DNA of 64,000 nucleotides from Paracentrotus lividus (lineage: Eukaryota; Echinodermata; Echinoidea; Camarodonta; Echinidae): positions 37,632,935 to 37,696,934 of the forward strand of contig CALNVZ010003425.1 of the NCBI GenBank assembly GCA_940671915.1. The letters run 5' to 3'. The notes under the pieces are model-generated. The model saw only the letters and a program-made list of their open reading frames with translations, had not been told where the DNA came from and did not search any database. A program made the position numbers and the translations under genes. How positions within the stretch are numbered: position 1 is the stretch's first letter; each line of letters starts with the position of its first letter. This document shows positions 1 to 12,869 of this stretch, in pieces.

Positions 1-676
1 GGGGGGGGGGGCCTAAAATATACGGCAATCACAATTCTGTTCGTTGGAAAGTGGCAAGTCTGCTTTTTTATTTGGAGTGGATATTATTAATTAAAATCAT
101 TTTGAGGTGAAATTTGATTAAAACAGAAACAATAGGAACTAGCAAACACAACAGAAAACTTCCACCTGAATATCGTCAATAGTAGAGCTTTAAAGGGGAT
201 CAAATTGAAAATGTCACTTGGGGTAATTATGGCCCCCAATGCATAAACAGTGTATAAGCGCAGATGGGGACATTAACTTGTGTGATTATGAACATAAATA
301 TATTTTCAAAATTTTGGCTGAACCAATTACTGATAAAATCATTGTTGGTGGTTGATAAGTGTATAAGGAATGCCCAACAAAATTTATTATACATTACTAT
401 TATTAATTAGCATAATATCTATGAATTCATATAGTCATGACGATAGGGGCCATAAAAACCCCAACCCGTGGGGTAATTATGGCCCCACAAAGTTGTTAAC
501 ATAAGGGTATTTAATATGCAAATGAGAAGTCACATGTTTATACTTTCCTTTGTATATTATAGGTATATAGGCTGACTGTATTTTTACATAATTAGAATAT
601 TTATTGGACTTTTCATTTAATGATAGTAATAGGAAGTGTGAAAGGGGGGGGGGGCATAATTACCCCCAGTCTACCC
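1..676. mobile_element. TA-flanked TIR element, family E (left end outside window)
   Basis: Seen: the right end read on the minus strand is GGGTAGACTGGGGGTAATTA followed by TGCCCC, next to a TA at 677-678. The phrase GGGGTAATTATGGCCCC recurs at about 221-237 and 473-489 and in inverse form near 651-667. A G-run opens the window. There is no coding frame. Inference: a non-autonomous DNA transposon whose subterminal phrase is repeated internally, as in the elements at 13351, 22897, 40936 and 63109. The left end lies before base 1. Confidence 0.6.
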
Positions 677-678
677 TA

Positions 679-2205
679 CCCTATATCATCTGCACTAAAC
701 CTCTCTCTGTTACGTGTATTATAATTGGGTTGTTGACGTGATTTTTATTTCAGCGAAATAATGCCTTTAGGGTTCATCAGGGAATTCGTTACAAATGGGC
801 CAAGTCGGGTGGGATTACTTCTAAAGACGCAAAAATGACGAGGAAAAAAATGTTCCAATTCGATTAAATCAATCAAATTTTTCACTTCGGTGATATCCAA
901 ACAGATAAAAAGCCTAAATAAGAGTGGGTGGTATACGAGTAATAGGATCACCTCAGGTATATAATACAGATAATAAAAACATACTTTTTGGTTGCTTTAC
1001 TTTTGCTTTTGTTTTTCGAAAAGGTCGAATCGGATTGCACTTTAAAGGTGTGTTATCTAAAGAATACTGTTAAGTCGTTACCAACAAACTCAGTCAACAG
1101 ACTAAAAAATTGACAAAAATGAGAAGAAAAAAAAATAAGTTGCCTGGAAAATACGGTATTTCTGCATTTAAATCGGTATGAAAATCAAAGCCGTATGATT
1201 AAACATAAATATTCATGAAAAGAACATTGTATATTCATTACAATAATGACAATAAAGAATCAATAATCCCTCGTTTTTAAAAACTTCTTTTTTAAAACAT
1301 GCATCTGGTTGATATACACATCCAGCCTCTAAGACATCTCAAGAAGATATGAAAACAGTGAACAATATTGGATCGCTTGCATTATAATGCCCGTTAACAC
1401 CCAATAACCATCGCTTTTATTGTGACGAATCGGTTAATGATGCATTCTACCTGTCACGTGAGAAAGAGAGTCGTGTAATTAAGCAACTTTTATGGTTACA
1501 TAAATCTTTAAATATATATTGGCTTTGCTTCTTATTTGTCGAAATTTGGATAGTGAAATCCATACAGAGCAGTTTTGTGTCAAATTAATGGATAAATAAA
1601 TTATAATGTTTTGTTTCTAAAAATAAATTGGATTTAATCGCAATAGTGTTATTTCTCTTTCAAATATTATTGACCGCCTATTCCTCTCCTCCTCTATCCA
1701 TCTCTCCCTCTCTGTCTCCCTCTCTATCTTTCTCATTCTCTTCCTCTCTCTCTCTCTCTGTCTCTCCCTTCGCTCTCTACAGGCCTACATTATAACCCCC
1801 CCTTTCCGTATGGAATAAGATTAGAATCAAGTGAATGGTGTTAGATTGTGGAACTAATTTTCTCGATCACATCATCAATATTTTAAAAGTAACACTCATA
1901 ATACTCTTCGGACTACACTCTCTCTCGTCCAAGGACATTGTTTGTTTTTTCTTTCTTTACGTGACCCGATCCCAATATCCTGAACACCTTTTAGTATTAC
2001 AAACAGTTTGAAAAAGCTGGTTTAAATGTCGAAAAGTAATGAAGCTTTAAAGCCAAGTAACCCAATTGTGACTTTTTTTTTAATTTCGAGGCAACTATTG
2101 ACCATAATAATAATATATTATCGCATTTGAAACCTTTTCAGTTGTAGTTAATGATATGGTATTTGATTGGACTTGGGGTATATTAATTCAGAAAGGAGAT
2201 GGGGA
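679..2205. other. AT-rich stretch without recognisable gene
   Basis: No frame here has protein-like composition. The only structure seen is the pyrimidine tract listed separately at 1680-1786. Confidence 0.6.
1680..1786. repeat. CT-rich low-complexity tract
   Basis: Imperfect CT/CCT/CTCC tract with a pure (CT)n core near 1744-1758. Simple-sequence DNA. Confidence 0.85.
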
Positions 2206-2210
2206 GGGTA

Positions 2211-2464
2211 CAGTGGCGATCCCAGGATTTCATTACGGGGGGGGGCAAAATCGGAATTTCAGATTTTAGTACAATCCGCAAATTTTTTTTCCCGTTACAA
2301 AATCGACCCGCTCCGTCAATTTTTACTTCGCATTTGTTCTTTTCTTTTTTTTTCCCTGGGGGGGGGGGGGGGGGGAGGGGGGGGGGAGGGGGGGGGGGAG
2401 GGGGGAAGGGGGGGGGGAGGGGCGGGGGCGGGCCCGTTCGGCCTCCCCCCTGGATCCGCGCCTG
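2211..2464. mobile_element. hAT-like MITE with G-rich interior
   Basis: The left end is CAGTGGCGATCCCAGGATTT and the right end, read inverted, begins CAGGCGCGGATCCAGG. GGGTA stands directly outside both ends (2206-2210, 2465-2469), a likely target-site duplication. The interior is a long G-rich run (about 2359-2435) that opens meaningless Gly/Pro frames on both strands. The same right end occurs near 32800, 36390 and 45520. hAT-type assignment is inferred from the CAG start; hAT usually gives 8-bp duplications and only 5 bp are clear here. Confidence 0.65.
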
Positions 2465-2489
2465 GGGTAACATTTTTCTGTTAAGTTTA

Positions 2490-2905
2490 TAAGGCGATCC
2501 CTGCACGAGCATCGCTAAGCTAAAACAAGGACTGAAGATGCGATTCTCTGTGTGCAAGACGCCATTGTTCCACGAAATTTATTCGCGAAGACATGGCTTA
2601 ATTTGCATACGTCTAAGCAAACAACGCCAGCCAATCGCGATCGAGCGCTGGCAGTGCAAGCGTACAACGGTGTGTCGTGTGGTAAAAAGGGCGACTTAGT
2701 CAGGGCGAGCTGCGAGAGTGGGGTAAGCGAAGGCGACGCGAGCGAGTAGCAAGCAGTCCAATCAAGGCCGATAACAAATTGCTCATGACTTGCGGCACCA
2801 GTTCGGGCGTTCTAGCTTCGGTTTGTGGACCACTGCGTAAGAGTCGCACATCGTTGGTATGAATGGGCAGCTTGCAAAAGTTCGTTACCGCGTGCGTATT
2901 TGGAA
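2490..2905. other. CpG-dense block of unknown origin
   Basis: About 400 bp with roughly one CpG per 11 bases by eye, against AT-rich surroundings. It contains CCAAT motifs in both orientations (near 2630 and 2757) and GCGATCGAGCGC. It could be a small promoter region or an unidentified repeat. No start codon with a convincing coding frame follows. Confidence 0.35.
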
Positions 2906-3300
2906 ACTCCCTCTACACTATGAGGAACGTCATCTTTAAGAGAAGAAAAAGAATGCTCCAAAAATGCGTAACAATGCAGGAAAATGTTGCGAAATTGTAT
3001 GCAGCCTTAAATTTGAGATAACATTTAGAAAGTGTGTCGTTTCTCCGAAATTTTCCGGCCAATGCCCGTGACAAAAAAAATAAAAATAAATAAAATAAAA
3101 AAATAAATATCAATATTGCTGTTTTAAAGATTGCATGTCCCCCCCTCGATTTTTTCTGGGGGGATCGCCGAGGCTGCGCCGCCCGCTCGTTTTTTAAGCT
3201 TAACATATCTTTATTAGTGATTAGCTTGTGAAGCTAATCAAGAGGTAAAATCGTATGTCAACATACTATGCTAAATGTTTTAATAAAAGGCAAAATTTTT

Positions 3301-3323
3301 CGGCTCGCGCTTTCGCGCTCGCA
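3301..3323. repeat. GC palindromic motif, repeat-derived
   Basis: CGGCTCGCGCTTTCGCGCTC followed by GC, a short imperfect palindrome in AT-rich DNA. Almost the same motif occurs at 32434-32456 and 36019-36041, so this is a shared transposon piece. Confidence 0.5.
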
Positions 3324-3499
3324 AACATTTTCATTAGTTTCTGCATAATGTGCGAAGTATGCGAATTTTGGAGTGTAATTATTTTTTCACTTTTCGGTGT
3401 CTCCACCGCCCCCACGCCCAGTCGTGTATGAAATCCGCTGCGCTTGGTCCGGTTCCAGCAATGGACACCCGTGGCAAGACGTCAAACAAGGAGACCAAT

Positions 3500-4140
3500 T
3501 ACGAACCGACATCTGTTCTTCACCGAGCGCGCAGAGACCGGTTCCAAAACAGACACCTGCAGACGAACAGGAGAGACCGGTTCTACAAAATCAACACCTT
3601 GCAGTAACAAACAAGAGAGACCGGTTCCAAAGCAACACTGCCATGCAGAAGCGAACAGAGAAGACCCAGTGTTCCAAACAGACACCTGCAAGAACGAACA
3701 TAGTAGAGCTAGTTTTTCCAAACAGACAACCTGCAGAACGAACAGGGAAGAGACCGTTCGCCAAACAGACACCTTGCAGAAGCACAGCACTAAAGAGACC
3801 GTTTCAAAATACAAGGATGAAAGATACGAACAGAGCAGACCGGTTCCAAACAGACATCCTGCAGAACGAACAGAGGAGACTGCGTTCCAAACAGACCTGC
3901 AGAACGAACAGAAGAAGCTAGAGACCGGTTCCAAACAGACACGTGGCAGAAGCGAAACAGAAAGCTAAGAGCCGGTTCCAAATAAGAAAGAGACACCTGC
4001 AGAACGAACAGAGAGACCGCTTCCAAATCAGAGTCACCTGCAGAACGAACAGAGAGACCGCTTCCAAACAGACACCTTGCAGGACAAACAGAGAGACCGC
4101 TTCAAACAGACACTGCAAGGACAAACAGAGAGAGCAGTTC
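3500..4140. repeat. Minisatellite, 38-bp unit, about 16-17 copies
   Basis: The unit combines CAGACACCTGCAGAACGAAC with AGAGAGACCGCTTCCAAA. Copies vary by many 1-3 base indels, and some units read GGTTCCAAA instead of GCTTCCAAA. The period is not a multiple of three, so the open frames on both strands are by-products. The downstream A-rich tract to about 4330 keeps the word AGAGACCGAC, suggesting decayed further units. Confidence 0.85.
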
Positions 4141-7100
4141 TAAACAAACAATGCAGCACACCAAAAATATGGACCTGGATCCGATCAAAATGAACCGGTC
4201 TGGACCAACCACCTTGATAAAACAAAGACCAAACGACAAAAGACATGTGAATACCCCCCCCAACAAAACAAAAAACAAAAAGAGACCGACCCCTCCCAAC
4301 AGACAAAACAAAAACAATGAGAGAGAGACCGACTGACACCGAAAATAAAGACATGATTCTTACCGATAACATAAAGACACCGAAATAATAATGGACATTA
4401 TAAAATCAGCGCCATGACAAGTAAGGCGATCGTTTTTCAAAAGTCGGTTTTGAGACAAACGGTTAATCGCTGGAGTGACTGAAGTACTATTCACCTTTAC
4501 GCAGACCAGATGGATTGATTATTCCGGGAAATCATTTAGTATCCAAATGTCAGATTTTATCAATATCTCAACCGACTTGGGATTAATCTGTGGCCCCAAA
4601 TATAGTGAAGAAAATCCGAGATATAATGAAGATGAGATCCTAGAGGGTAGTGGTTTCTCTGAAAGCCATAATACTACCCCCCCCCCCGCCGAAAAAATAG
4701 ATAATAATTACTATAATCATTAACTTAAAGGGTTAGAAAGGGAAGGTGGGCTTCATCTAACGTGGATAACCATGTAGAGATATAATGATAGACCATTTGC
4801 AATATATTTTTAATACAAATCTATATGAATGGGTCACAGGTGTAGAACGGAATAAAAATTAAATTTTGAAAATGAAAAAGACTGATTGTACTTTTACGCA
4901 TTTTTCTATCTTTCATCCTGTCTTTTATTGGATCCCGTGAGAGTGAAAAGTACATAATTCTGCTGGCTGTCCATACATAATGGGTTACATTTTACTCGTA
5001 CTTCACAAACGAGGATGCGGTTTATGGTCTTTATGATCATAATGTTTAGAAGCGGAATTTAAAAGACCATTTTCCTTCTTAATGTTATATTTTCTTCCCT
5101 CAAATTCCTACATCAATTTATCATTTCCCCCATATCATTTCTTCCGTCACATTATGCTCTTAGCATGTCACACTCAATAATCTGTACGTGATTTCATGAG
5201 TTTTTATTGATATAAAGTATGTGTTGTAATTTACTGCAATTGCAATAATTTGGCATATCCTTAAATCTCTTGTCAGTTTGGATGTAATAAAGATGCTGTA
5301 AATCGTCTTTAGTGATTAAAAAAAAACTATTGACATGTTTTATTTGATTTTGCTGGATTTTTAGACCTTTTTCTTAGCATTTATCACCAAATTATAAACT
5401 CTAGATTTAAGATCAAAATCAAAGTACTTTTCAATACAAAATCATTCGTAAAGGACATTAATGAGTATCGCGTTCGTATTAAAAGAGCATAAACTTTTTT
5501 ATGAAAAAATCTTTATGGCAAATTTTCAACTATTTTTTCCATGGAGAATGCTTCCTTATTATTCTAATTTTATAATTTTTAATTGTAATGTTATTTTTCT
5601 ATTTATATTTTTGCGTGTATGTTATCTAATCCATATATTAGAATCCGCCTGACTCTTCACCGTATCTCTTCTTGCGTAAAAACTCGCTTTTTGTGTGTTT
5701 TTTTTTCGCTGCTTTTTGTGTAACATAGTTAATTCTTATTAATTTTAAAGATGATGTCGACCAAATCATTAAAAAGAAATATGGAAACCGACTTTTTAAG
5801 AACAGTCAAAGCCCTAGCTAGAATATAAAGCTGGTTATCTTTTATTGTATTTGTGATCTGTGTTTCAATAATTTTTATCAAGAGAGAAACGTAAAATCTT
5901 GTTTTGATATAAATCAGGCTGTATGTTCATTAACTTCCAAATATAATACTAATCACGATATACTTATTATCCTTTTTGCATCATTACTCAGTGATGAGGT
6001 CAGTAGCAAAAGGTCACACCTAATCAGAGAGCCAATGAACGCCTACTCTACTAGCTCCGCGATAACAATTTGTGCTCGTTTCGTCCCTTCATTCATAATG
6101 ACGCATGCGTCAATATTCATCGCGAGTAATTGTTGCTATGTAATAGATTGATGAGGTTTCTTGCGATCTGCCCTGCACAAAACTATTCTTGCAATTTTCC
6201 TCGGCAGCAACTAAAATTAGTCTAGTCAGTGATCTCAGAGATTAAAAGAACTATACTTTATATCGTAGAGCATCAAACAGACCATGTTTTTAGGCGTTTC
6301 AAATAAAGGGCGGCTGTTTTTTTTTTTAGAACATTTGAGTTTTGCTTAGGGACGAAATGCTTCTCGTTTGAAGAAAGATGATTGAACCGCTTTTCAAGTA
6401 CTGATGACCTGATTGTTGTGAGGATTTTTTTTTCATGAAACACGCGTCGATTAATAATTAAGGCTCCCTTACATGACACAAAAACTTGTAAACATTCAAA
6501 GCATGTCAAAGTGTCAGTTGCCATTCAAAATTGTTATTTAATTGACCGACCAGTAACGAATTCGATTTTTTTTTCTTTCAAATTTGTAATTGATCGCACA
6601 TCTTTGTGATTCGGGACCCTCATCAGTTCAAACACTTTGTGTGCAAAGTAAAATTATCCGAGCCTGCTTTTGAAATGAAAGTATTTTAGTCTAAACGTCA
6701 TTATCGGTTTCTTGTCATTTGTCCACTGAAACGCGAAACACGAATGAAAATCTGAAATCGGAAGACAATTTCCGTAGTCGGAATTTTTGTGTTGTAAGTA
6801 AATACTCCTATCGGAATTACGAATTCTGATTTTTGGTATCCTCGCATGACATGTCATCATGCCCAGGTCATACCGATAAATACAATGTCGGACTAGAGTC
6901 ACGGTCACACTTAATCCCCCCCCCCCTAAAACGAAACCCATACCAATAAAACAATGAACAAACAAACAAACAAAACAAAGCAAAAACAAAAGAAACAAAC
7001 AAACATAGAAAACTAAAGCACAACACAAGACTAAGATCAAGCATAGTTACACTTAAAACAAAAAACACATGCACAAGACAACATATCTGTCACCCCGGAA

Positions 7101-8879
7101 AAACAACACCAGCCAAGTTCATGCCACAGAAAAAAAAAAACGAGCCTCAAGCCGCGTTCACATCAATAAAATAATGTAAGGACAGACGTACACAGACTAT
7201 AACAACTGTCATAAATCATCCTGAACATTTGTTTGTAGTCTGCTTGTTAAACCTAAAATGGAAATTAGCAATCATTCACTTGTATTTCATATTATCATCA
7301 ACCCTTACCAATTTTCAGGATTTTAAATGTCCATTTCGACTCGGATATAATTTATAATCATTCAGAGATGTAATTCTTTTACTTTGAATTAAAACACGGA
7401 ATTTGTTCAGATGTTAAAAATGGCACCCGCATTGATCAAAAGAGAATTCATCACAATAATCGGTATCAATCTTTCTACTCGTGAAAGGCTAATAAGATCA
7501 AGAGAAGGGTGTTGACGCTGGCTTTGATTCAATCTGGAAGCTGTTGCGGGTACTTGATTCTATTCAAACAATCTAAACAAAGAAGCGACATTGCGATATT
7601 GATCCCACGTGTACCTTAACGGGAGCGTGTCAACAATCCGAGAATGCAACCGAGCCGAAAATGGGGCAGAGAGCCCGATTACTGCTTCCTCTAGTTGACA
7701 GCAATTTGAGATTCATTTTCTGGCGACAGATTAAGGTTAACCACCAGTGCATCATACGAGAGGGTTGTTTTGTACCCCATGGGGGGCACTTCAACCACCC
7801 CCTCCAACTCATCTTTTCTCACATCGTTATCTGTTTCTCTCTATCCATCTATCTCTCCACCTATCTATCTTCTATAACTAGCTTTTCTCTGCTGCCTCAA
7901 GGCGACCACCTTTTGATTTCAACAAGAATGGGATGGGCAGACAACACCACTTCGACATAATTTGACCTTTTCGGAGTTGATATCACACACTGTGACAAAG
8001 AAATGAAAATGAATCGAGGCAACTGTCTTAAGCTAACAGACCTGAGTAACTTGATATTGTAGGCTTATGGCATTTGTTCCATATCCTACCTTGTGATAGC
8101 AAAACTAATGGAAGAAACTTGGACGATATATTCCAAATAAATAGCTCATTCATTTTTGTTCACTATGAGTATGATTTATAAGTGCTGGAATGTTGTTGGT
8201 TGAATGTTAGTTGTTTTTGTTATTGTGTAGCTCTGACAGCGTCGAGATTTAGGTTAAATGTGTGTACAATTCGGGCCTTTGATCTGAAACAACTCCCGTT
8301 TGATACGATTCATGCTGTTTACAATAACAGATATGAATTTCAAGATCAGTCAATTGAAACAAACAAACAAACAAGCCATCGAAACTTTATCAAAATGTTA
8401 CGATCACAGGATTTTGGTCTGTTCAACAATCTACTTGCTGGAAAAATAAATTTCCGGGTGACTCTGATTGTTAATTAATTATTTTAAAAGGCTCATAACA
8501 TTATTAGTATTTTACTCGTTTTGATAACCAGGACTGAAAACATTAAACCGATTTTTATCCGTTGCATGTCGTGATATTTTTTCATAAATTCGGAGGGGGT
8601 GGATGCCTCATACCCCCCCCCCCCCCGTCGGTTTGCCTTTGGTTTAATTGCCTGTGTGGAACGTCACATATTGCAAGCAAATTGTCTCAAATTGGTGTAA
8701 AGTTTGATATGGATATCGTTCTTTGATACGTAATCAGGTATAGTCCATGTAGTCATGCATGTATTATTTGTTGGGAATACTTGCCAAGAGATATTTAAAG
8801 GGATATATTTGTCAGGATATATTGGACTGGTGATAGCTGTCCGGGCATATAGTCACCCGAAGTTATATCAGGGATGGAT
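4141..8879. other. Long AT-rich interval without supported gene
   Basis: No frame here resembles a known protein. Points seen: an A-rich (CAAA)n-like block at about 6945-7140, C-runs near 4678 and 8611, a perfect 14-bp palindrome TGACGCATGCGTCA at 6099-6112 with CCAAT nearby at about 6034, and TATCTATC-type repeats near 7845-7870. The palindrome resembles a CRE/NRF-type site but there is no transcript evidence. Confidence 0.5.
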
Positions 8880-10440
8880 ATGAAGATGTAGATGTAGCGT
8901 ATTGGGACTAGAACCCATAAAACAAAAGTAGATCTTTGTATTGGAAAGTATTCAACATGCACACAAATGTAATAAAAGGTCGCAATAACTTAGTACAATA
9001 TTTGTACGTTTTATGTTCATTACATGACGAGTAGATGTAAAATACGCATATAAATATAGTTACAGTGAATGGAACCTATATCCTTTTTATTGGAGAGTTT
9101 TCAGCACGTAGAATAATCGCAGAAGAAGTCACCAAGTCAGTTTACTACGATACTTCTTCGGGTATTTATGTTACATCAGGAGTAGATGTGAACTTATTCA
9201 ACGAAAATATATAGACTTATTATAGTGAATGGGTCCAGGATCCTTCTTTAATTGGAAAATATTCAAGAATCGTAGTGCAGATTACAGTACCTCAAGCACG
9301 ATGTTTCTACGTTTCCTTCATGCTACATCAGAAGTAGGTGTGGACTAATTTAATATAAATAGACAGAGTTGCAATCAAATCAAATCAAAATGTACATGTT
9401 GTAAACTGGGACCAAGACAAATTTTTGGCATTGGAACGTATTCAACACGTAGAAAAATCGTAATACAGGACACAATACCTCTGATACGATACTTCTGCGT
9501 TTTGTTCACGTTACATCAGGAGTAGATGTAAAGTCATTCAATATAGCTCGTGGAATTAAAGTGAATGGAACCTAGACCATTTTAAATTAAACGTATTTGG
9601 CACGCAAAATAATTGTAACAGAGCCACATTAGTGTAACACAGCTACGATATTTCTTCGTATTGTTCATTGTACATCTGGAGATATGAGCTTACAGTATTC
9701 AATACATATATGTAGATGTCTAGTTACTGGAAAGAAGACCATATGATATAACGTACACAGCACATAGAATAATCGTAGTATAGGTCACGAGATCAATGTA
9801 ATACGATACATCTTCATCATTCTGGAGTAGATGTGGACTTATTGAACGAAAAAATGTAGACTCATGATAGTGAATTGAGCCAGTGTGCTTTTTTTAATAG
9901 GAACGTATTCAATACGCAGAAGAATCGTAGTAAAGGTCACAATAGCACGGTATAAATAAGTTTTATTCATTCTACATTATTCAGGAGTAGATGTCGACTT
10001 ATTCAATTTAAATTGGCAGAGTTGCCTGTATATTAACTGGGACCTAGACCGATTTTGTATTGGGACGTATTCGATACACATTAGAATCTTAGTACTGGTC
10101 ACAATACCGCTAATACGATACTTATACGTTTTATTCATGCAACATAAAGAGTAGATGTGAAATTCTTCAACATGGCTCGTGGAATTCAGGTGAAAGGAAA
10201 CTAGACTATTTTAAATGGAAGGTATTCGGCACGTAGAATAATCGGGATAAGCGTAAATAAATCATTGCAATTCGATAATTCTTTGTGTTTTCCAATTTAA
10301 ATCAGGAGTATTATGTGACATATTTAGAATGGAGATATCAAGACTGGAAACCTATACCTATATATATATATTTTTAATGGCACGTACTCAACATGTAGAA
10401 GAATCTTAGTTGAGGTTATATTACATGAAGGGTAGATGGT
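8880..10440. repeat. Degenerate satellite, ~157-bp unit, about 10 copies
   Basis: The word CAGGAGTAGATGT recurs near 9020, 9180, 9331, 9518, 9676, 9824, 9981, 10150, 10307 and 10430, mostly 148-187 bp apart. Between these words the order is constant: a TATTCAAC word, CACGTAGAA, AATCGTAGTA, GGTCACAATA, ACGATACTTCT, GTTTTATTCATG, then the word again. Copies are strongly diverged, so the array is old. Each unit ends with a variant of AGTGAATGGGACCTAGACC. Confidence 0.8.
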
Positions 10441-10469
10441 AATATGAGGCAACACTAAGAGAGGTATAG

Positions 10470-10718
10470 AATAATAATAATAATATTCACTTATTTACCC
10501 AGGGTAGCCACTTCAGCTTTTAATGAACTGGTCTCCCAGCGGGCCCTGCATAACATAAAGTTATTATTACCCCCTCTCTATTTCCAAATACCGAGCGCCT
10601 GGCTGAAAGGCAGAGGGTCCCATTTTTTAAGTCTTTGGTATGACTCGACCGGGGATCGAACCACGGTCTCCCGTTCATGAGGCAGACGCTCTACTGATTG
10701 CGCCAACACGTCCGGTGC
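10470..10718 (-). mobile_element. tRNA-derived SINE (minus orientation)
   Basis: Read on the minus strand: an A-box-like TGGCGCAATCAGTAGAG (10689-10705) and a perfect B box GGTTCGATCCC (10652-10662), then a body containing ATGTTATGCAGGGCCCGCTG and AGTGGCTACCCTGGGTAAAT, ending in an (ATT)n tail. These are hallmarks of a Pol III SINE with tRNA head, specific body and short-repeat tail. The same body is at 61085-61280. Confidence 0.88.
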
Positions 10719-11546
10719 GACAACATACAGGTTAATCTATTTAATTATTATCTATCTATCTAATTATCAAACGTGACTGAATAATTAAAATAAACTGAAT
10801 TTATAATTTGTTATTTTTTTATTCTTATTTTTATTTTATCTATTACATTTTATTTATTTATTTTTTTTATTTATTTATTTATTTATTTAATTTATTTATT
10901 TCTTTTTTTTTTGCGGGGGTGGTATATTATGAAGTAGAATGCCATATACATTAAATATATAGAATCTTGAAAGATATTTGATGTATCTGTACATTCATGC
11001 ATGGTATTATAATAGCGACAACTGCGAAAAACAGCAATTTTCGAAGAAAATGTCACCTATTACCGTTGCCTCGTATCATTCGACATTTGTTTCCATGGTG
11101 AATAATAGGCCCACTGTTCTGCCAAAATCTAAAGTTTACCCTTTAATGGAAGTTCTGCATTTTCCCTATTTCATCAACTTACGCGGAATATTACCAGTGC
11201 GTCTCTCAACGCGCAAACATCGTTACTGAGTATAGCTTGTGAGAATAGATTGTAACCTGATCAACTGGGGCTTGCGTCATCTGCTAACCTTAATAAATAT
11301 TGTTCTGCTAACCTTAACTAAAATTGTGTTGTCTTTTTTCGCAAAAGGTTGGAGACGTACGACCTAAAATGAAAAGACAGAGTCTGCTGCAGGGGCAATC
11401 AAGAGGATTATTGGACATCTGCTTGATGAGAAAATATCATTTTGGAATTTTCTTTTTTTTCCTAAGAATTAATAATGCATAATACGATATGAAAACCCAT
11501 TTCAGCCCATTTCAGCGGTATTAGCATCATATCATTAGGCATCAAA
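10719..11546. repeat. AT-rich interval with (TTTA)n
   Basis: TATC repeats near 10745-10762, then an interrupted (TTTA)n/T-rich tract at about 10805-10912. No gene signal in the remainder. Confidence 0.7.
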
Positions 11547-11750
11547 CCGATGTGTTGGCTCAGTGGATAGAGCGTCCGCCTCATAATCGGGAGGTCATGG
11601 GTTCGAGCCCCAGCCGCGTCATACCAAAAGACATAAAAAAATGGTAGTTGCTGCTTCCCTGTTTGGCGTTCAACACGAGGGGGATAGAGCAACGTCCATC
11701 TGGCGCTGCTCAGCGGCTGCCGGGCCCACGAGAAAAGGGGCAAAATAAAT
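11547..11750 (+). mobile_element. tRNA-derived SINE, second family
   Basis: The tRNA-like head has an A box TGGCTCAGTGGATAGAGCG (from 11556) and a B box GGTTCGAGCCC (11600-11610); the anticodon-loop position holds TCATAA. A real tRNA is unlikely: the sequence runs on without an acceptor stem partner or CCA-like end into a body with GGTAGTTGCTGCTTCCCTG and TTGGCGTTCAACACG. This body differs from the SINEs at 10470 and 60766 although ATACCAAA-GAC follows the head in all three. The 3' end is not sharply visible. Confidence 0.78.
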
Positions 11751-12044
11751 ATCCTTTCCGGACAATAAAATTTGGAGCATTTTCATTTTTTTCATTTTCA
11801 TATCGCTGCTCTCCCATGGGTCTTAATTGAACATATTCTGTAAAATGAATGACATTCCTAAAATATTTAATTCCTCTTTTGTTTTGAAATACAGACAAAA
11901 AATGAAGACGATCATTTTTTTTATTATTTTTTTTATAGACTTTTAATTCTCTTATACTCTTGTAAGGTGCATTAATCGTATTAAAAGCAGTCGTTTCATA
12001 TCAAAGACCGCGTGATCGAGCATACACTAGATCTATGTTCCATG

Positions 12045-12317
12045 TCCAAAAAAAAGAAAGAAAAAAAGCAAACACAGTGTCCCACAGTGTGAACACACTG
12101 TGACAAAGTGTGTTCACAATGTGCAGTAAAGTTTCTAATACCGACACTTTGAAAATGGACCAAATCCACACAGTTGAATATGCGAACACAGTGTCCGAGT
12201 CATTCACACTATGTTCGCAGCGTGGAACGACTGTGTGGATTTGGCCAATTTGCACAGTGTCGATACGTTATATTTCCACAGTGTGGACACACTGTGATTG
12301 ACTCTGTGTTTTTTCCC
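12045..12317. mobile_element. Palindromic CACAGTGTG MITE, copy 1
   Basis: Dense in short inverted words: CACAGTGT, ACACTGTG, CCACACAG/CTGTGTGG. The left end contains ACACAGTGTCCCACAGTG and the right end CTGTGTTTTTTCC, as in the copies at 27852 and 57430. The centre holds AATACCGACACTTTGAAAAT, shared in inverse form with copy 3. Non-coding, highly self-complementary. Confidence 0.7.
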
Positions 12318-12869
12318 GTACGGTTAGTACATTATGAAGACAAAAGCCGACCCGGAGCGTTGTTTTGATGCTAATCTCCCTTAAGCAGCTTTCATATTAT
12401 TTTCAATGCAAGAGAAAAGGATGAATTCTAGAGCGAACAAAAAAATAAGGGCATCTCTTTTTCAAAATGGCGCCAAATCTAAATTCCCAAGTAGATTATC
12501 AAGTTGGAGAGGCGGAACTGCAAATAGCTTGCAGACAGTATGTGGGGCCATTTTAAAGCTGCACTGACAAAATTGAAGATAAAGAAACAGAAACTGAATC
12601 ATGCTAAGGATTTCGTCAATATCATCTTACATAGCAAATAGACTCTACCGTAAGATGTAGACTTAATGGAAATGCTATTGATCGCTGCTTGCCTTGACCA
12701 AAGAGTGATACGAAAGCAAGTAAGTGCCAAGAATAAAAGTGCGATTGAACTATGTTTTTTTTTAAAAGTCATATCCATGGGACGAAGGATTTCAAAATGA
12801 TTGATGTACGTTTGACCCTTTGTATATTTATTAACAAACTGATATTTGAACCTTTATCACTCAAAATAC
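12318..12869. other. Interval without recognised feature
   Basis: AT-rich sequence. No frame or repeat identified. Confidence 0.5.

Noticed and set aside
2167-2557. Gly/Pro-rich frames of 97-124 residues
   Set aside because: They cover the G-run inside a hAT-like MITE.
3397-4372. Overlapping long frames on both strands, up to 174 residues
   Set aside because: They translate a 38-bp tandem repeat whose period is not a multiple of three, with many indels. Not genes.
6654-7074. Hydrophobic minus-strand frames
   Set aside because: They come from an A-rich (CAAA)n tract read in reverse, giving Phe/Leu/Cys runs.
10640-10718. tRNA gene on the minus strand
   Set aside because: Same reason; followed by SINE body and (ATT)n tail.
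11556-11625. tRNA gene
   Set aside because: A and B boxes are present but the fold has no proper acceptor stem and the sequence continues into a SINE body.
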